Positions 24,446 to 31,911 of a stretch of 44,284 bases of DNA are shown one piece after another. The notes beneath the pieces are model-generated. The model was not told the origin of the DNA, searched no databases, and saw nothing but the letters and a program-made list of their open reading frames with translations. Origin of the DNA: Acidobacteriaceae bacterium. GTDB lineage: Bacteria > Acidobacteriota > Terriglobia > Bryobacterales > Bryobacteraceae. Location: NCBI GenBank assembly GCA_020247055.1, contig JADCJL010000094.1:1-44284 (forward strand), read 5' to 3'. How positions within the stretch are numbered: position 1 is the stretch's first letter; every line of letters starts with the position of its first letter. Made by a program: the position numbers and the translations under genes.

Positions 24446-24870
24446 CCGCGGCTGAATTGTTTCGCATCACGAACGGGTTGGCATTCCTGGGTTGGCTGCC
24501 GCTGATCCTGGCGCCACGGTGGCGCTGGAGCGTGCCGGCGGCGCGCAGCTTGAGCTGTCTGTTCTGCCTCGTCTATGTGGTAGTCCTGGGATTACACTGG
24601 GGCGAGGGGGAGGGCGGGTTCGATTCGCTCGAAAACGTAGCCAAACTGTTCGCCAATCCCTGGGTGTTGACCGGGGGGTGGATCCACTACCTGGCGTTCG
24701 ATCTATTCTGCGGGTCCTGGATTGTGGCCGAAGGACGAAGGCGCGGGTTGGCCCTATGGCGGGTCACTCCCTGCCTGCCGCTAACTTTTTTGTTTGGCCC
24801 GGCGGGACTCGGCTTATTCTACTTACTCAACGGAGACCGGGATGCTTTCGGAGTTGCTGCGCAGAAATGA
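24442..24870 (+). CDS. ABA4-like (DUF4281) membrane protein
   Basis: 142 residues from the ATG at 24442, which overlaps the previous stop as ATGA. Four hydrophobic segments are visible: about 8-24 (NGLAFLGWLPLILAP), 30-52, 75-95 (WIHYLAFDLFCGSWIV) and 106-130. The WIHYLAFDLFCGSWI motif with His, Asp and Cys matches the core of ABA4-like proteins. The plant member is needed for neoxanthin synthesis; the bacterial role is unknown. It overlaps the next membrane gene by 29 bp. Confidence 0.72.
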   Translation: MTAAELFRITNGLAFLGWLPLILAPRWRWSVPAARSLSCLFCLVYVVVLGLHWGEGEGGFDSLENVAKLFANPWVLTGGWIHYLAFDLFCGSWIVAEGRRRGLALWRVTPCLPLTFLFGPAGLGLFYLLNGDRDAFGVAAQK

Positions 24871-25600
24871 GGTATTGGGCTGGACAGCCATCGGGCACGG
24901 GGTACTGTTTTTAATCGCTCTGGCGCTGACCCAAATCGACGGGAGGCAGTTGGCCGGCATCAACATCTGGATCAAACCGATGAAGTTTGCCATCTCGATT
25001 GCACTGTACACGGCGACCTTTGCCTGGATCTATCATCATGCCAGCGCTTCGGGCGGCGCCAAGGCGCTGGTCAGTTGGGTAATCGCGGGGACCTTGCTCT
25101 GGGAGAGCCTCTGCATTTTCCTGCAGGCGGGGCGCGGCGTGGGATCGCACTTTAATTTCGGGACCTTGTTCGACGGTTTCATCTTCACCTCGATGGGGGT
25201 GATGATCCTCATCAACATGCTCGCGGCAGGCGTGGGGGCCTGGCATTGCTGGCAGACCGCCCCGACCATCGGGCTGAAGCCGGCCTATCTGTGGGGGATC
25301 CGGCTGGGGATGTTGCTCTTTGTGCTGGCGGGCTTGGAGGGCGGCTTGATGGCTGCGCGGCTGCAGCACGCGGTTGGGGTCCCCGATGGAGGACCGGGCC
25401 TGAGGATCCTCAACTGGAGTACCGAGGGTGGCGACCTGCGGGCGGCCCATTTCGTCGGCATGCACGCGCTGCAGGCGCTGCCGCTGCTCGGCTACTGCGT
25501 GGGCAGCGTCTGGGCGGTGTGGGGCGCGGCGGCGGGCTGGGCGGGGGTGACCGCGTGGCTGCTCCTCCGGGCGCTGGCGGGGCGTCCGTTTCCCGGCTGA
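24842..25600 (+). CDS. Polytopic membrane protein of unknown function
   Basis: 252 residues from the ATG at 24842, with GGAG seven bases upstream; an earlier start at 24794 is less likely. About seven hydrophobic segments run through the protein (for example GWTAIGHGVLFLIALALT, ISIALYTATFAWIYHH, LVSWVIAGTLLWESLCIFL, GVMILINMLAAGVG, WGIRLGMLLFVLAGLEGGLMA, LPLLGYCVGSVWAVW). Conserved-looking polar residues sit in IWIKPMKFAIS, GRGVGSHFNF and AAHFVGMHALQ; two His in the last motif could bind metal or haem. It is coupled to the ABA4-like gene by overlap. No family is recognised. Confidence 0.75.
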   Translation: MLSELLRRNEVLGWTAIGHGVLFLIALALTQIDGRQLAGINIWIKPMKFAISIALYTATFAWIYHHASASGGAKALVSWVIAGTLLWESLCIFLQAGRGVGSHFNFGTLFDGFIFTSMGVMILINMLAAGVGAWHCWQTAPTIGLKPAYLWGIRLGMLLFVLAGLEGGLMAARLQHAVGVPDGGPGLRILNWSTEGGDLRAAHFVGMHALQALPLLGYCVGSVWAVWGAAAGWAGVTAWLLLRALAGRPFPG

Positions 25601-25606
25601 CGGCGA

Positions 25607-26590
25607 TTACGGCTTGAGGTGGTGCCCCAGGAAGCGCCAGATTTCGGCGCGGGAGTCCCGGGCGAGTTTGGTATCGATGCGGTTGAAGTGGTGACCGCCC
25701 GGGGCCGCCTCCCAGATTTTCGACTCAAACTGTTTGCCGGCGGTTTTGAGGGCGTCGATCATACGGCGAACCTCGAGGACGTTGACATCCTCATCGTTGG
25801 TATTGCCGTCGATCCAGAGCGGCGTGGCGAGTTTAGCGGCGTGGGTAAAAGGACTGCGCTTCAGGTAGGCCTGGACGTCCTCTTCGACGGTCTTGCCGAT
25901 GTGGCTTTTCGCGCTGAAGACTTTGCGGTAGGACTCGGATTTGTAGCCGAGGCGGGCCACGAGGTCACTGACGGGCACGCCGGCGTAGGCGACGGCGTAA
26001 TCTTTCGGATGAGCAAAGATGGTCATGAGGGTGATCATGCCGCCGTGGCTCCAGCCGAGGATGCCGACGCGGGCTGGGTCGAGGAAGCTGTAGCGTTCGA
26101 GGAGCCAGGCGCGGGCGGCGTGGACGTCGTCGTTCTCGCGCCCGCCGTAATCGATGCGGTTGTAGTAGCCGGCGCCGTAGCCGGTGGAGCCGCGGTAGTC
26201 GGGGGCGATGACGGTATAACCGAGTTCGAGCAGTTCGCGGATGATGTGGGCGCCGTTGGCCGAGCCGCCGCTTTGCAGATTGCTGTGGACGCCGCCGTGG
26301 ACGTAGACGAGTGACGGGTGTTTGCGGGAGCGATCGAGAGCCTTGGGCAGGAAGGTATAGGCGTAGACGATCATAGGATTGCGGGCGCCCTGGGCGGTAG
26401 AATTGGCTTCGTAATGGGGCGGGGTGGAGGTGTAGGCGACCTGGTCGACGTGCGCGATGTCGCCCAGTTTCTGGTGCCACATGTAGTTGTCGATGGATTT
26501 GAGAATCTGGTCGCCGCGATGGTCGGGTCCGGAGCCGGGGGCCTGAGCGAAAAGGGGAAGAGCGGCAAGCAAAAGGAGGACGAGGTGCAT
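25607..26590 (-). CDS. Secreted alpha/beta hydrolase (S9 prolyl-oligopeptidase-like)
   Basis: 327 residues with a signal peptide (MHLVLLLLAALPLFAQ). The catalytic domain has the oxyanion strand HPSLVYVHGG, the PDYRGSTGYG motif common to S9 peptidases, the nucleophile elbow GWSHGG with Ser181, an acidic residue in DGNTNDEDVN (Asp266 or Asp268) and the His in GGHHFNR (His300/301). The N-terminal beta-propeller of full-length S9 enzymes is missing, so it may be an esterase or a small dipeptidyl hydrolase. It faces the preceding membrane gene tail-to-tail with 6 bp between stops. TACTCT lies 11 bases before the ATG as a possible -10. Confidence 0.85.
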   Translation of the reverse strand: MHLVLLLLAALPLFAQAPGSGPDHRGDQILKSIDNYMWHQKLGDIAHVDQVAYTSTPPHYEANSTAQGARNPMIVYAYTFLPKALDRSRKHPSLVYVHGGVHSNLQSGGSANGAHIIRELLELGYTVIAPDYRGSTGYGAGYYNRIDYGGRENDDVHAARAWLLERYSFLDPARVGILGWSHGGMITLMTIFAHPKDYAVAYAGVPVSDLVARLGYKSESYRKVFSAKSHIGKTVEEDVQAYLKRSPFTHAAKLATPLWIDGNTNDEDVNVLEVRRMIDALKTAGKQFESKIWEAAPGGHHFNRIDTKLARDSRAEIWRFLGHHLKP

Positions 26591-26639
26591 CTCTTCAGGG
26601 TAGAGTACTGGAACAATTCGCGTCGGTTCTAGGAGGAAA

Positions 26640-26691
26640 ACCCTAAGGGTGAATACAGGTTGCTACTGCAAAGTAGAGTCGTGACCCTACT
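26640..26691. repeat. Cluster of inverted repeats with alternative pairings
   Basis: ACCCT-A-AGGGT (26640-26650) is followed by CTACT (26663-26667), AGTAG (26672-26676) and CTACT (26687-26691). The middle AGTAG can pair with either CTACT. The second option extends to a 9-bp arm with one mismatch around a GT centre (26672-26691). This lies in the 216-bp spacer between the divergent hydrolase and the next plus-strand gene and may be an operator or an RNA switch-like leader. Confidence 0.4.
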
Positions 26692-26792
26692 CCAAGACGT
26701 AATCCGGTTTACGCGTGGTTGGCTGCACTACGGGATGATCGCCCATCCGACGATTTGTATCGTTGTTGCGGCACTGATGCAGATGCTCCAGC

Positions 26793-26798
26793 TACAAT
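26793..26798 (+). promoter_or_regulatory. Candidate -10 (TACAAT) 8 bases before a start codon
   Basis: GCTACAATAG lies directly before the ATG at 26807, with no Shine-Dalgarno sequence between. If used, it would give a leaderless or nearly leaderless message for the hypothetical gene. No -35 at good spacing. Confidence 0.35.
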
Positions 26799-26806
26799 AG
26801 AGTTCC

Positions 26807-27310
26807 ATGCAGTTGCTTCAGGCTGGCAAGCACCGTCTTCTCCTGCTCGAGTACGATCCGGAACATCTGGCACAGATCTGCCAGCAGGCTGGATTCGCGG
26901 TGTCGATTGAGGAGACTTCGCGGTCGCTGACGTTGGATTTGACGGCGACGGAGCGGCGGGTCCCGCTCCTGGTGTTTGACGCGGCGGAGCCGGCGAATCT
27001 GGGCTGGTTTTCGCGGTGTCAGTTCTACATTGACGGGGCGACGGGGAACGTCCTGCAGACCCCGATCACGGTGGCGAACAAGCTGGGACCGCGGGGCCAA
27101 CTGGAGTTGGAGGGGGTGCGTCTGCGGTTGGCCAAGGAGCTGCCGCCGGGCTTCAAGCTGCCGGGACGGCAGGTGGTGAGCGAGCAGGTGATTTACGGCC
27201 TGTTGTTCAGTCTGCTTTCGGCGATGCTGCAGTCGGGGGTAGCGGTGTGCGGGCGCGGGGTTTTCCGTCCGCTGCACGGGCGCCGGGAGCCGGTAGTGAA
27301 CCGGAATTAG
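26807..27310 (+). CDS. Hypothetical protein, about 167 residues
   Basis: The protein starts MQLLQAGKHRLLLLEYDP and looks soluble and alpha/beta. A strand-rich N-terminal half (AGFAVSIEETSRSLTLDLTATERRVPLLVFD) is followed by RCQFYIDGATGNVLQT and LELEGVRLRLAKELPPGF. A hydrophobic helix VSEQVIYGLLFSLLSAMLQSG lies near 124-144. No catalytic motif or family is recognised. The last 104 bp overlap the 3' end of the convergent glycosylase gene; an earlier end cannot be argued because both frames stay open. It might be a divergent tRNA/nucleic-acid-handling or regulatory protein, but nothing shows that. Confidence 0.6.
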   Translation: MQLLQAGKHRLLLLEYDPEHLAQICQQAGFAVSIEETSRSLTLDLTATERRVPLLVFDAAEPANLGWFSRCQFYIDGATGNVLQTPITVANKLGPRGQLELEGVRLRLAKELPPGFKLPGRQVVSEQVIYGLLFSLLSAMLQSGVAVCGRGVFRPLHGRREPVVNRN

Positions 27311-27812
27311 GCGCGAGCAGGAAGCGGAGCGGCCAGTCGGCGCATTGGGTGATGCCGATGCGGGGGGTGACGAGAACGGGTTCGGGCGGAGGCGGGGCGT
27401 CGAGGATCTGCAGAGGCGGCTCCCAAAGGGAATGACCGTAGAAACGGCGGTCGATGCCGAGGGTTTTTGTCAGACGGCCGGGACCGTCGAGGCGGCCGGG
27501 GAGCGGGGAGAGCGGGCTGAGGGCGCGGAGGAGGACGCAGCCGGGAGTACCGGCGGGTTCGGCGACGACGTTGAGGCACTCGTGGATGCCGTAGCTTAGA
27601 TAGACGTAGGCGCGGCCGGGAGGGCCGAACAGGACGCGGGTGCGGGGGGTGAGGCCGCGGCTGGCGTGAGCGGCAAGGTCGGCGGCGCCGAGGTAGGCCT
27701 CTACTTCGACGATGCGCCCGGCTCGCTCGCCGTGGACGAGCGTTTTGCCGAGGAGGGCGCGGGCGACCGTAACGGTGTCGCGGGCATAGAAGCTTTCGGG
27801 AAGGGCAATCAA
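27207..27812 (-). CDS. DNA-3-methyladenine glycosylase (AAG/MPG family)
   Basis: 201 residues from a TTG at 27812 (PESFYARDTVTVARALLGK). A stop lies six codons upstream in frame and no other start fits. AAG hallmarks are IVEVEAYLGAADLAAHASRGLTPRTRVLFGPPGRAYVYLSYGIHECLNVVAEPAGTPGCVLLRAL and GPGRLTKTLGIDR. These cover the catalytic Glu (in VEAYLG) and the intercalating Tyr region. The enzyme excises 3-methyladenine and other alkylated purines. The C-terminal 45 residues, which overlap the opposite gene, are Pro/Ala-rich and could be dispensable. It is divergent from thpR with 20 bp between starts. Confidence 0.9.
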   Translation of the reverse strand: MIALPESFYARDTVTVARALLGKTLVHGERAGRIVEVEAYLGAADLAAHASRGLTPRTRVLFGPPGRAYVYLSYGIHECLNVVAEPAGTPGCVLLRALSPLSPLPGRLDGPGRLTKTLGIDRRFYGHSLWEPPLQILDAPPPPEPVLVTPRIGITQCADWPLRFLLAPNSGSLPAPGARAADGKPRARTPLPPTAASPKAD

Positions 27813-27832
27813 CGTTAGACTAGAAAGTTACC
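27813..27832. promoter_or_regulatory. Compact divergent promoter between the glycosylase and thpR
   Basis: Only 20 bp separate the two start codons. TAGACT (27816-27821, plus) and TAGTCT (27822-27817, minus) overlap almost completely and could both act as -10. No good -35 is seen for either, so each would need sequence inside the opposite gene. The arrangement copies the one at 23865-23887. Confidence 0.35.
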
Positions 27833-28372
27833 ATGATGCGTTTGTTCACCGCGATTGCCATCCCCGAGGAGGTCCGCGCACGGCTGACGGAACTGGTGGC
27901 GCGGCTGCGGCCGGCGGCGCCGGTGGCGTGGAGTCCGGCCGGAAACTGGCACATTACGACGAAGTTTGTGGGCGGGTGCGCGGATGTGGCGGGATTGGAG
28001 GAGGAACTGGCGGGGGTACGGGCGCCGGCGATAGAGGTGGCGGTGCGGGGATTCGGTTGGTTTCCGAACCCGCATCAGCCGCGCTCTTTGTTTGCGGGCG
28101 TAAGCGGGGCGGGGCTGGCGGAGTTGCACGCGCAGACGGATGAGGCGTGTGCGCGGCGGGGAGTGGCGCGGGAGCGCAAGCCGTATACGCCGCACCTGAC
28201 GCTGGCGCGGATACGGACGGGGACGCCGGTGGGGGAGTTGCGGCGGGTGATCGGCGAGATGGCGGAGACGGACTGGGGCCGGTTCCGGGCGGGTTCGTTT
28301 TGGCTGTACGAGAGCCGGGCGGAGGCGGAGGGTTCGATCTATTACAGAATCAAGGAGTTTCCGCTGGGATGA
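27833..28372 (+). CDS. thpR: RNA 2',3'-cyclic phosphodiesterase (2H phosphoesterase, LigT/ThpR)
   Basis: 179 residues. The two 2H signatures are present: HIT at residues 40-42 (GNWHITTKFVG) and HLT at 121-123 (YTPHLTLARI), which form the twin His-x-Thr active site. The N-terminus MRLFTAIAIPEEVR is typical. It hydrolyses 2',3'-cyclic phosphates and can ligate tRNA half-molecules with a 2'-5' bond in vitro. The stop overlaps the start of plsY (ATGA). Confidence 0.92.
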   Translation: MMRLFTAIAIPEEVRARLTELVARLRPAAPVAWSPAGNWHITTKFVGGCADVAGLEEELAGVRAPAIEVAVRGFGWFPNPHQPRSLFAGVSGAGLAELHAQTDEACARRGVARERKPYTPHLTLARIRTGTPVGELRRVIGEMAETDWGRFRAGSFWLYESRAEAEGSIYYRIKEFPLG

Positions 28373-28950
28373 CGTATCTGCTATTGGTGGTGGCGTATCT
28401 GCTGGGCGGGGTGCCGTTTGGGTACCTGCTGGTGCGGTGGAAGACGGGACAGGACGTGCGGGCGATGGGGAGCGGCAACATCGGCGCGACCAACGTGGCG
28501 CGGACCACCGGGAAGTTGGTGGGCGTCGGGACGCTCGTGCTCGATATCGGCAAAGGTTGGGTAGCGGTCTGGCTGATGGGGCGGTTCGGGTCGGCCGAGC
28601 CGCTGTGGCTGGCGCTGGCGGGGCTGACCGTGATTCTGGGGCACGCGTTTCCGGTGTTCCTGAAGTTTCAGGGCGGTAAGGCGGTGGCGAGCTTCGTGGG
28701 CGCCTTCCTGTACCTGGCGCCGCTGCCGCTGCTGGCGGTGACGGTAGTTTTCGCGGCGACGGTTTGGCGGACACGGTATGTTTCGCTGGGTTCGATTCTC
28801 GGGGCGGCGCTGGCGCCGGTGGCGGTGTGGATGATTGATCACCCCTCGAACTGGATTGTGGGAGCGGCCCTGGTGGGGGGGGCGTTCATCATCTGGCGGC
28901 ATCGGGGCAATATCGGCCGGCTGCGGGCGGGAACGGAGAACAAGCTTTGA
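28369..28950 (+). CDS. plsY: Acyl-phosphate:glycerol-3-phosphate acyltransferase PlsY
   Basis: 193 residues from the ATG overlapping the thpR stop. AAGGAG lies eleven bases upstream. The PlsY motifs are GSGNIGATNVARTTGK, LDIGKGWVAVW, GHAFPVFLKFQGGKAVA and SLGSI, spread over about six membrane helices. It transfers the acyl group of acyl-phosphate to sn-glycerol-3-phosphate, the first acylation in phospholipid synthesis. Its stop overlaps the gpsA start (TTGA), so the enzyme and its substrate supplier are made together. Confidence 0.95.
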   Translation: MTYLLLVVAYLLGGVPFGYLLVRWKTGQDVRAMGSGNIGATNVARTTGKLVGVGTLVLDIGKGWVAVWLMGRFGSAEPLWLALAGLTVILGHAFPVFLKFQGGKAVASFVGAFLYLAPLPLLAVTVVFAATVWRTRYVSLGSILGAALAPVAVWMIDHPSNWIVGAALVGGAFIIWRHRGNIGRLRAGTENKL

Positions 28951-29945
28951 ATCAACTGACGATACTGGGCGCCGGGAGCTACGGGACAGCGCTGGCGATG
29001 GTGCTGGGGCCGCGGTACGAGCGGGTGGTGCTGTGGAGTTTTGAGCGGGAGTTGGCCGAGCAGATGGAGGCGCACCGCGAGAACCGGAAGTATCTCGAGG
29101 GGTTCCGGTTGCCGCCGAATGTGCGGGTGGTAAGCGAACTGGCCGATGCGCTGGAGGCGGCCGAGGTGGTGTTGGGGGCGGTGCCGTCGATGCATGTGCG
29201 GTCGGTGTTTTCGCAGGCGCTGCCGTATCTGCCACCGGAGGCGCCAATTGTGAGCGCGACGAAGGGCGTAGAGCGGGGGACATCGCTGCGGATGAGCGAA
29301 GTGATTGCCGCGGTGACGCGGCCGAAGTTTCCGGCGCGCATTGCGGTGTTGAGCGGGCCCTCGTTTGCCAAAGAGTTGGCGCGGGGCGAACCGACGCTGG
29401 TGGCGGCTAGCGCGGTGGACGGGGCGTTGGCGGGCCGGATCCAGCGGGAGTTTACGGGGCCGACCTTTCGAATTTACACGAACACGGATCCGGTAGGGAC
29501 GGAGCTGGGCGGGGCGCTGAAGAATGTGATTGCGATTGCGGCGGGGGTTTCAAGCGGTCTGGGGCTGGGTTCGAACGCGATGGCCGGGCTGTTAACGCGG
29601 GGGTTGGCGGAGTTGACGCGGCTGGCGGTATCGCTGGGGGCGCAGGCATCGACGTTATCGGGGCTGGCGGGGTTGGGGGACCTGATTTTAACGTGTACGG
29701 GGGATTTGAGCCGGAACCGGCGGGTGGGGTTGGAACTGGCGCGGGGGAGGACGCTGGCCGAGATCCAGGAGGGCATGCACATGGTGGCCGAGGGGGTGGA
29801 GAACACCTACTCAGCGGTGGAACTGGCGCGGCGGCAGCGGGTATCGATGCCGATTGCCGAGACGATGTATGCCATCTTTGAGCAGAGTAAGAGCCCGCAC
29901 GACGCGCTGCGAGAGTTGATGGAGCGGGAGCCGGGGACAGAGTAG
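28947..29945 (+). CDS. gpsA: Glycerol-3-phosphate dehydrogenase [NAD(P)+]
   Basis: 332 residues from a TTG that overlaps the plsY stop by two bases; GGAG is nine bases upstream. The Rossmann start TILGAGSYGTALA, the SATKGVERGT loop, LSGPSFAKELARGEPT, and the substrate motif GGALKNVIAIAAG with the catalytic Lys are all present, as is LAGLGDLILTCTGDLSRNRRVG. It reduces dihydroxyacetone phosphate to sn-glycerol-3-phosphate for PlsY. A TACAAT at 29947-29952, just after the stop, may start the next transcript. Confidence 0.96.
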   Translation: MNQLTILGAGSYGTALAMVLGPRYERVVLWSFERELAEQMEAHRENRKYLEGFRLPPNVRVVSELADALEAAEVVLGAVPSMHVRSVFSQALPYLPPEAPIVSATKGVERGTSLRMSEVIAAVTRPKFPARIAVLSGPSFAKELARGEPTLVAASAVDGALAGRIQREFTGPTFRIYTNTDPVGTELGGALKNVIAIAAGVSSGLGLGSNAMAGLLTRGLAELTRLAVSLGAQASTLSGLAGLGDLILTCTGDLSRNRRVGLELARGRTLAEIQEGMHMVAEGVENTYSAVELARRQRVSMPIAETMYAIFEQSKSPHDALRELMEREPGTE

Positions 29946-30001
29946 TTACAATCCGGTTCCCGCGACCGCAACCTTTAGCGGCCAACCGGGTTTGGAAGGC
30001 T

Positions 30002-30589
30002 ATGATGGCCGTGGCGACGTCTGAACACGACGCCGAACTGATGTTGCGGGTTCGGGAGGGCGATGCGCAGAGTTTTGCGCTGCTGCTGGCCAAGCACCGC
30101 GGACCGGTGATCCACTTTCTTTACCGGATGATTCAGAACCGGGCCGTGGCCGAGGAGCTGGCGCAGGAGGTGTTTCTCCGGGTATACCGAAGCCGGGCTG
30201 GTTATGAGCCGACGGCGAAGTTTACGACCTGGTTGTTCCGGATTGCCAGTCACGTGGCGTTGAATTACATCCGGGACGGCAAGCACGAGCGCAACCAGGA
30301 GAGTCTCGACGGGGAGAGCGCGGAGGGGATTGCGAGACAGGTAGCCTCGAGGGCGCCGACGGTGGAGCAGGAGATGGTGCGGGAGGTGCAGTTGGCCGAG
30401 GTGCGGCGGACGGTGGAGTTACTGCCGGCCAAGCAGCGGGCGGCGGTGTTAATGCATAAGTACCAGGAGATGGACTACGCGCAGATTGCGGCGGCGTTAG
30501 AATGTTCGGAGTCGGCGGTGAAGAGTTTGTTATTCCGGGCGTACGAGACGCTGCGGGCGAAGTTGGCGCACATGGCAGGAAGAGGTTAG
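30002..30589 (+). CDS. ECF-type RNA polymerase sigma factor
   Basis: 195 residues; ATG at 30002 or the next codon but one (30005). Region sigma-2 is clear: FALLLAKHRGPVIHFLYRMIQNRAVAEELAQEVFLRVYRSRAGYEP...FTTWLFRIASHVALNYIRD. Region sigma-4 follows: LLPAKQRAAVLMHKYQEMDYAQIAAALECSESAVKSLLFRAYETLR. A linker rich in Glu/Ser joins them. The gene is followed by its likely zinc-finger anti-sigma factor and a periplasmic helical protein, suggesting envelope-stress control. The regulon cannot be told. Confidence 0.93.
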   Translation: MMAVATSEHDAELMLRVREGDAQSFALLLAKHRGPVIHFLYRMIQNRAVAEELAQEVFLRVYRSRAGYEPTAKFTTWLFRIASHVALNYIRDGKHERNQESLDGESAEGIARQVASRAPTVEQEMVREVQLAEVRRTVELLPAKQRAAVLMHKYQEMDYAQIAAALECSESAVKSLLFRAYETLRAKLAHMAGRG

Positions 30590-30602
30590 CAGGCGGGAAG
30601 CT

Positions 30603-31115
30603 ATGAAGAACACGAAAGGCAGCGCGTGTCCGATGGAGCGGGGAGAGGAGGAAATCCTGCTGCGTTACTGCGCGGGAACGCTGGCGGCGGAGGGGGCCGG
30701 ACCGCTCGATGAACACGTGGAGAGCTGTCCGCGGTGCCGGCCCTGGGTACGGGAGCAGCGGGCGGTTTGGCAGGCGCTCGAAAGCTGGAAGGTGGAGCCG
30801 GTGACGGCGGAGTTTGACGCGGCGCTGCTGGCACGGATTGCGCGGGAGGAAGAGGCGCGTCCGCTTTGGCGCCGATGGTGGGACAGGGCGAAGGGAGCCT
30901 GGGGAGCTGCGCTCGACTGGCGGGTGGCGGTGCCGGCAGGGGCGATGGCGCTGCTGCTGGTGGTAGGGCTAACGATGGAGAACCCGTTCCGGCAGGAGGC
31001 CGGGGAGACGATGGTGAAGCTGGAGGCGCGGGAGATTGAACAGGCCGAACGGGCGCTGGAGGACTTAGAGATGCTGCGGCAGTTGGAGCCGCCGGAGGAG
31101 GAGCAGAAGTTATGA
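30603..31115 (+). CDS. Zinc-finger (zf-HC2) membrane anti-sigma factor
   Basis: 170 residues. The N-terminal zinc-binding anti-sigma motif is His38-x3-Cys42-x2-Cys45 (LDEHVESCPRCRPW). A single membrane helix spans about 106-125 (RVAVPAGAMALLLVVGLTM). The short periplasmic tail is Glu-rich and probably helical. It would hold the upstream ECF sigma factor at the membrane until a signal arrives. The stop overlaps the next start (ATGA). Confidence 0.88.
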   Translation: MKNTKGSACPMERGEEEILLRYCAGTLAAEGAGPLDEHVESCPRCRPWVREQRAVWQALESWKVEPVTAEFDAALLARIAREEEARPLWRRWWDRAKGAWGAALDWRVAVPAGAMALLLVVGLTMENPFRQEAGETMVKLEAREIEQAERALEDLEMLRQLEPPEEEQKL

Positions 31116-31594
31116 GGTTCCTGCGGCGCGTGCTGTTGTTGTGGGCTCTGGGCGGGGCGGCGTGGGGGCTTTGGGCGCAGCCGGCCGAGCCGGCCAGGCG
31201 TCCGCATCCGTTAGAGAAGCTGCGGCGCATGGCGCCGGAGGAGCGGGAGCGGGTCCTGCGGAACATGCCGCCGGAGCGGCGGCAGATGATGGAGGAGCGG
31301 CTCGAGCGATGGGAGAGGATGGCGCCCCGGCGGAAGCAGCATCTCGATGGCCGGTTGAGTAACTTCCAGCAAATGAAGCCGGAGCAGCAGCAGGCGCTGC
31401 GGAGGCTGGCGAGGCGCTTTCAGGAGACGATGCCGGAGGGCAAGCGCATGGAGGGGCGGCGGGCGTTGACGATGCTGCAGCGGCTGGACCCGGAGGGGCG
31501 GAAGCGGGTGCTGGGAAGCGCGCGGATGCGGGAGCGGTTCAGTGACGAGGAGCGGGAGTTGCTGCGGGAGATGGCCGAGAACATGCCGGACTAG
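31112..31594 (+). CDS. Periplasmic helical protein (DUF3106-like), third gene of the sigma operon
   Basis: 160 residues with a signal peptide (VLLLWALGGAAWGLWAQ). The mature part is highly charged, Met/Pro-punctuated and helical: LEKLRRMAPEERERVLRNMPPERRQMMEERLERWERMAP, LSNFQQMKPEQQQALRRL. The repeated ...MxPExRxxxLxxL... pattern is typical of DUF3106 proteins and recalls CpxP/Spy-like stress chaperones. Being coupled to the anti-sigma gene, it may act as a periplasmic sensor or client-binding protein. It ends 4 bp inside the convergent DUF971 gene. Confidence 0.8.
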   Translation: MRFLRRVLLLWALGGAAWGLWAQPAEPARRPHPLEKLRRMAPEERERVLRNMPPERRQMMEERLERWERMAPRRKQHLDGRLSNFQQMKPEQQQALRRLARRFQETMPEGKRMEGRRALTMLQRLDPEGRKRVLGSARMRERFSDEERELLREMAENMPD

Positions 31595-31911
31595 GCCGGT
31601 TTGGCTTTCGATCGGATCTTATAGAGGTGATCGTAGGAGTAGATCCCGGTTTTGTGGCCGTCGTTCCAGTGAATGCGGATGGCGTAGTTGCCGACGGCCT
31701 CCACGCTTTCCATGGCGATGCGGGGCTTGAACAGGGGGAACGGGCTGGGGTCCGGGGTCCATTTCTGCGGCTCGGTGCCGTGGGCGCCGGTGCAGGTGGC
31801 GCAGGGGCATTCCGAGCGGAGAAGTTCGACGGGGAAGCTGGAGTGTTCGCCGTCTTCCCAGTCGATTTCGATGCCTTTTGATTTGGAGATGGCGATGTGT
31901 TCGGGGTTCAT
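31591..31911 (-). CDS. DUF971 domain protein (gamma-butyrobetaine-hydroxylase-like N-domain)
   Basis: 106 residues, the usual size of the stand-alone domain. The pattern IEIDWEDGEHSSFPVELLRSECPCATC with Cys35, Cys37 and Cys40, then IRIHWNDGHKTGIYSYDHLYKI, is diagnostic. In oxygenases this domain binds zinc; alone it has been linked to iron-sulphur carrier proteins, but the role is not settled. The start overlaps the rel stop (ATGA), so it is co-expressed with the stringent-response enzyme. Confidence 0.9.
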   Translation of the reverse strand: MNPEHIAISKSKGIEIDWEDGEHSSFPVELLRSECPCATCTGAHGTEPQKWTPDPSPFPLFKPRIAMESVEAVGNYAIRIHWNDGHKTGIYSYDHLYKIRSKAKPA

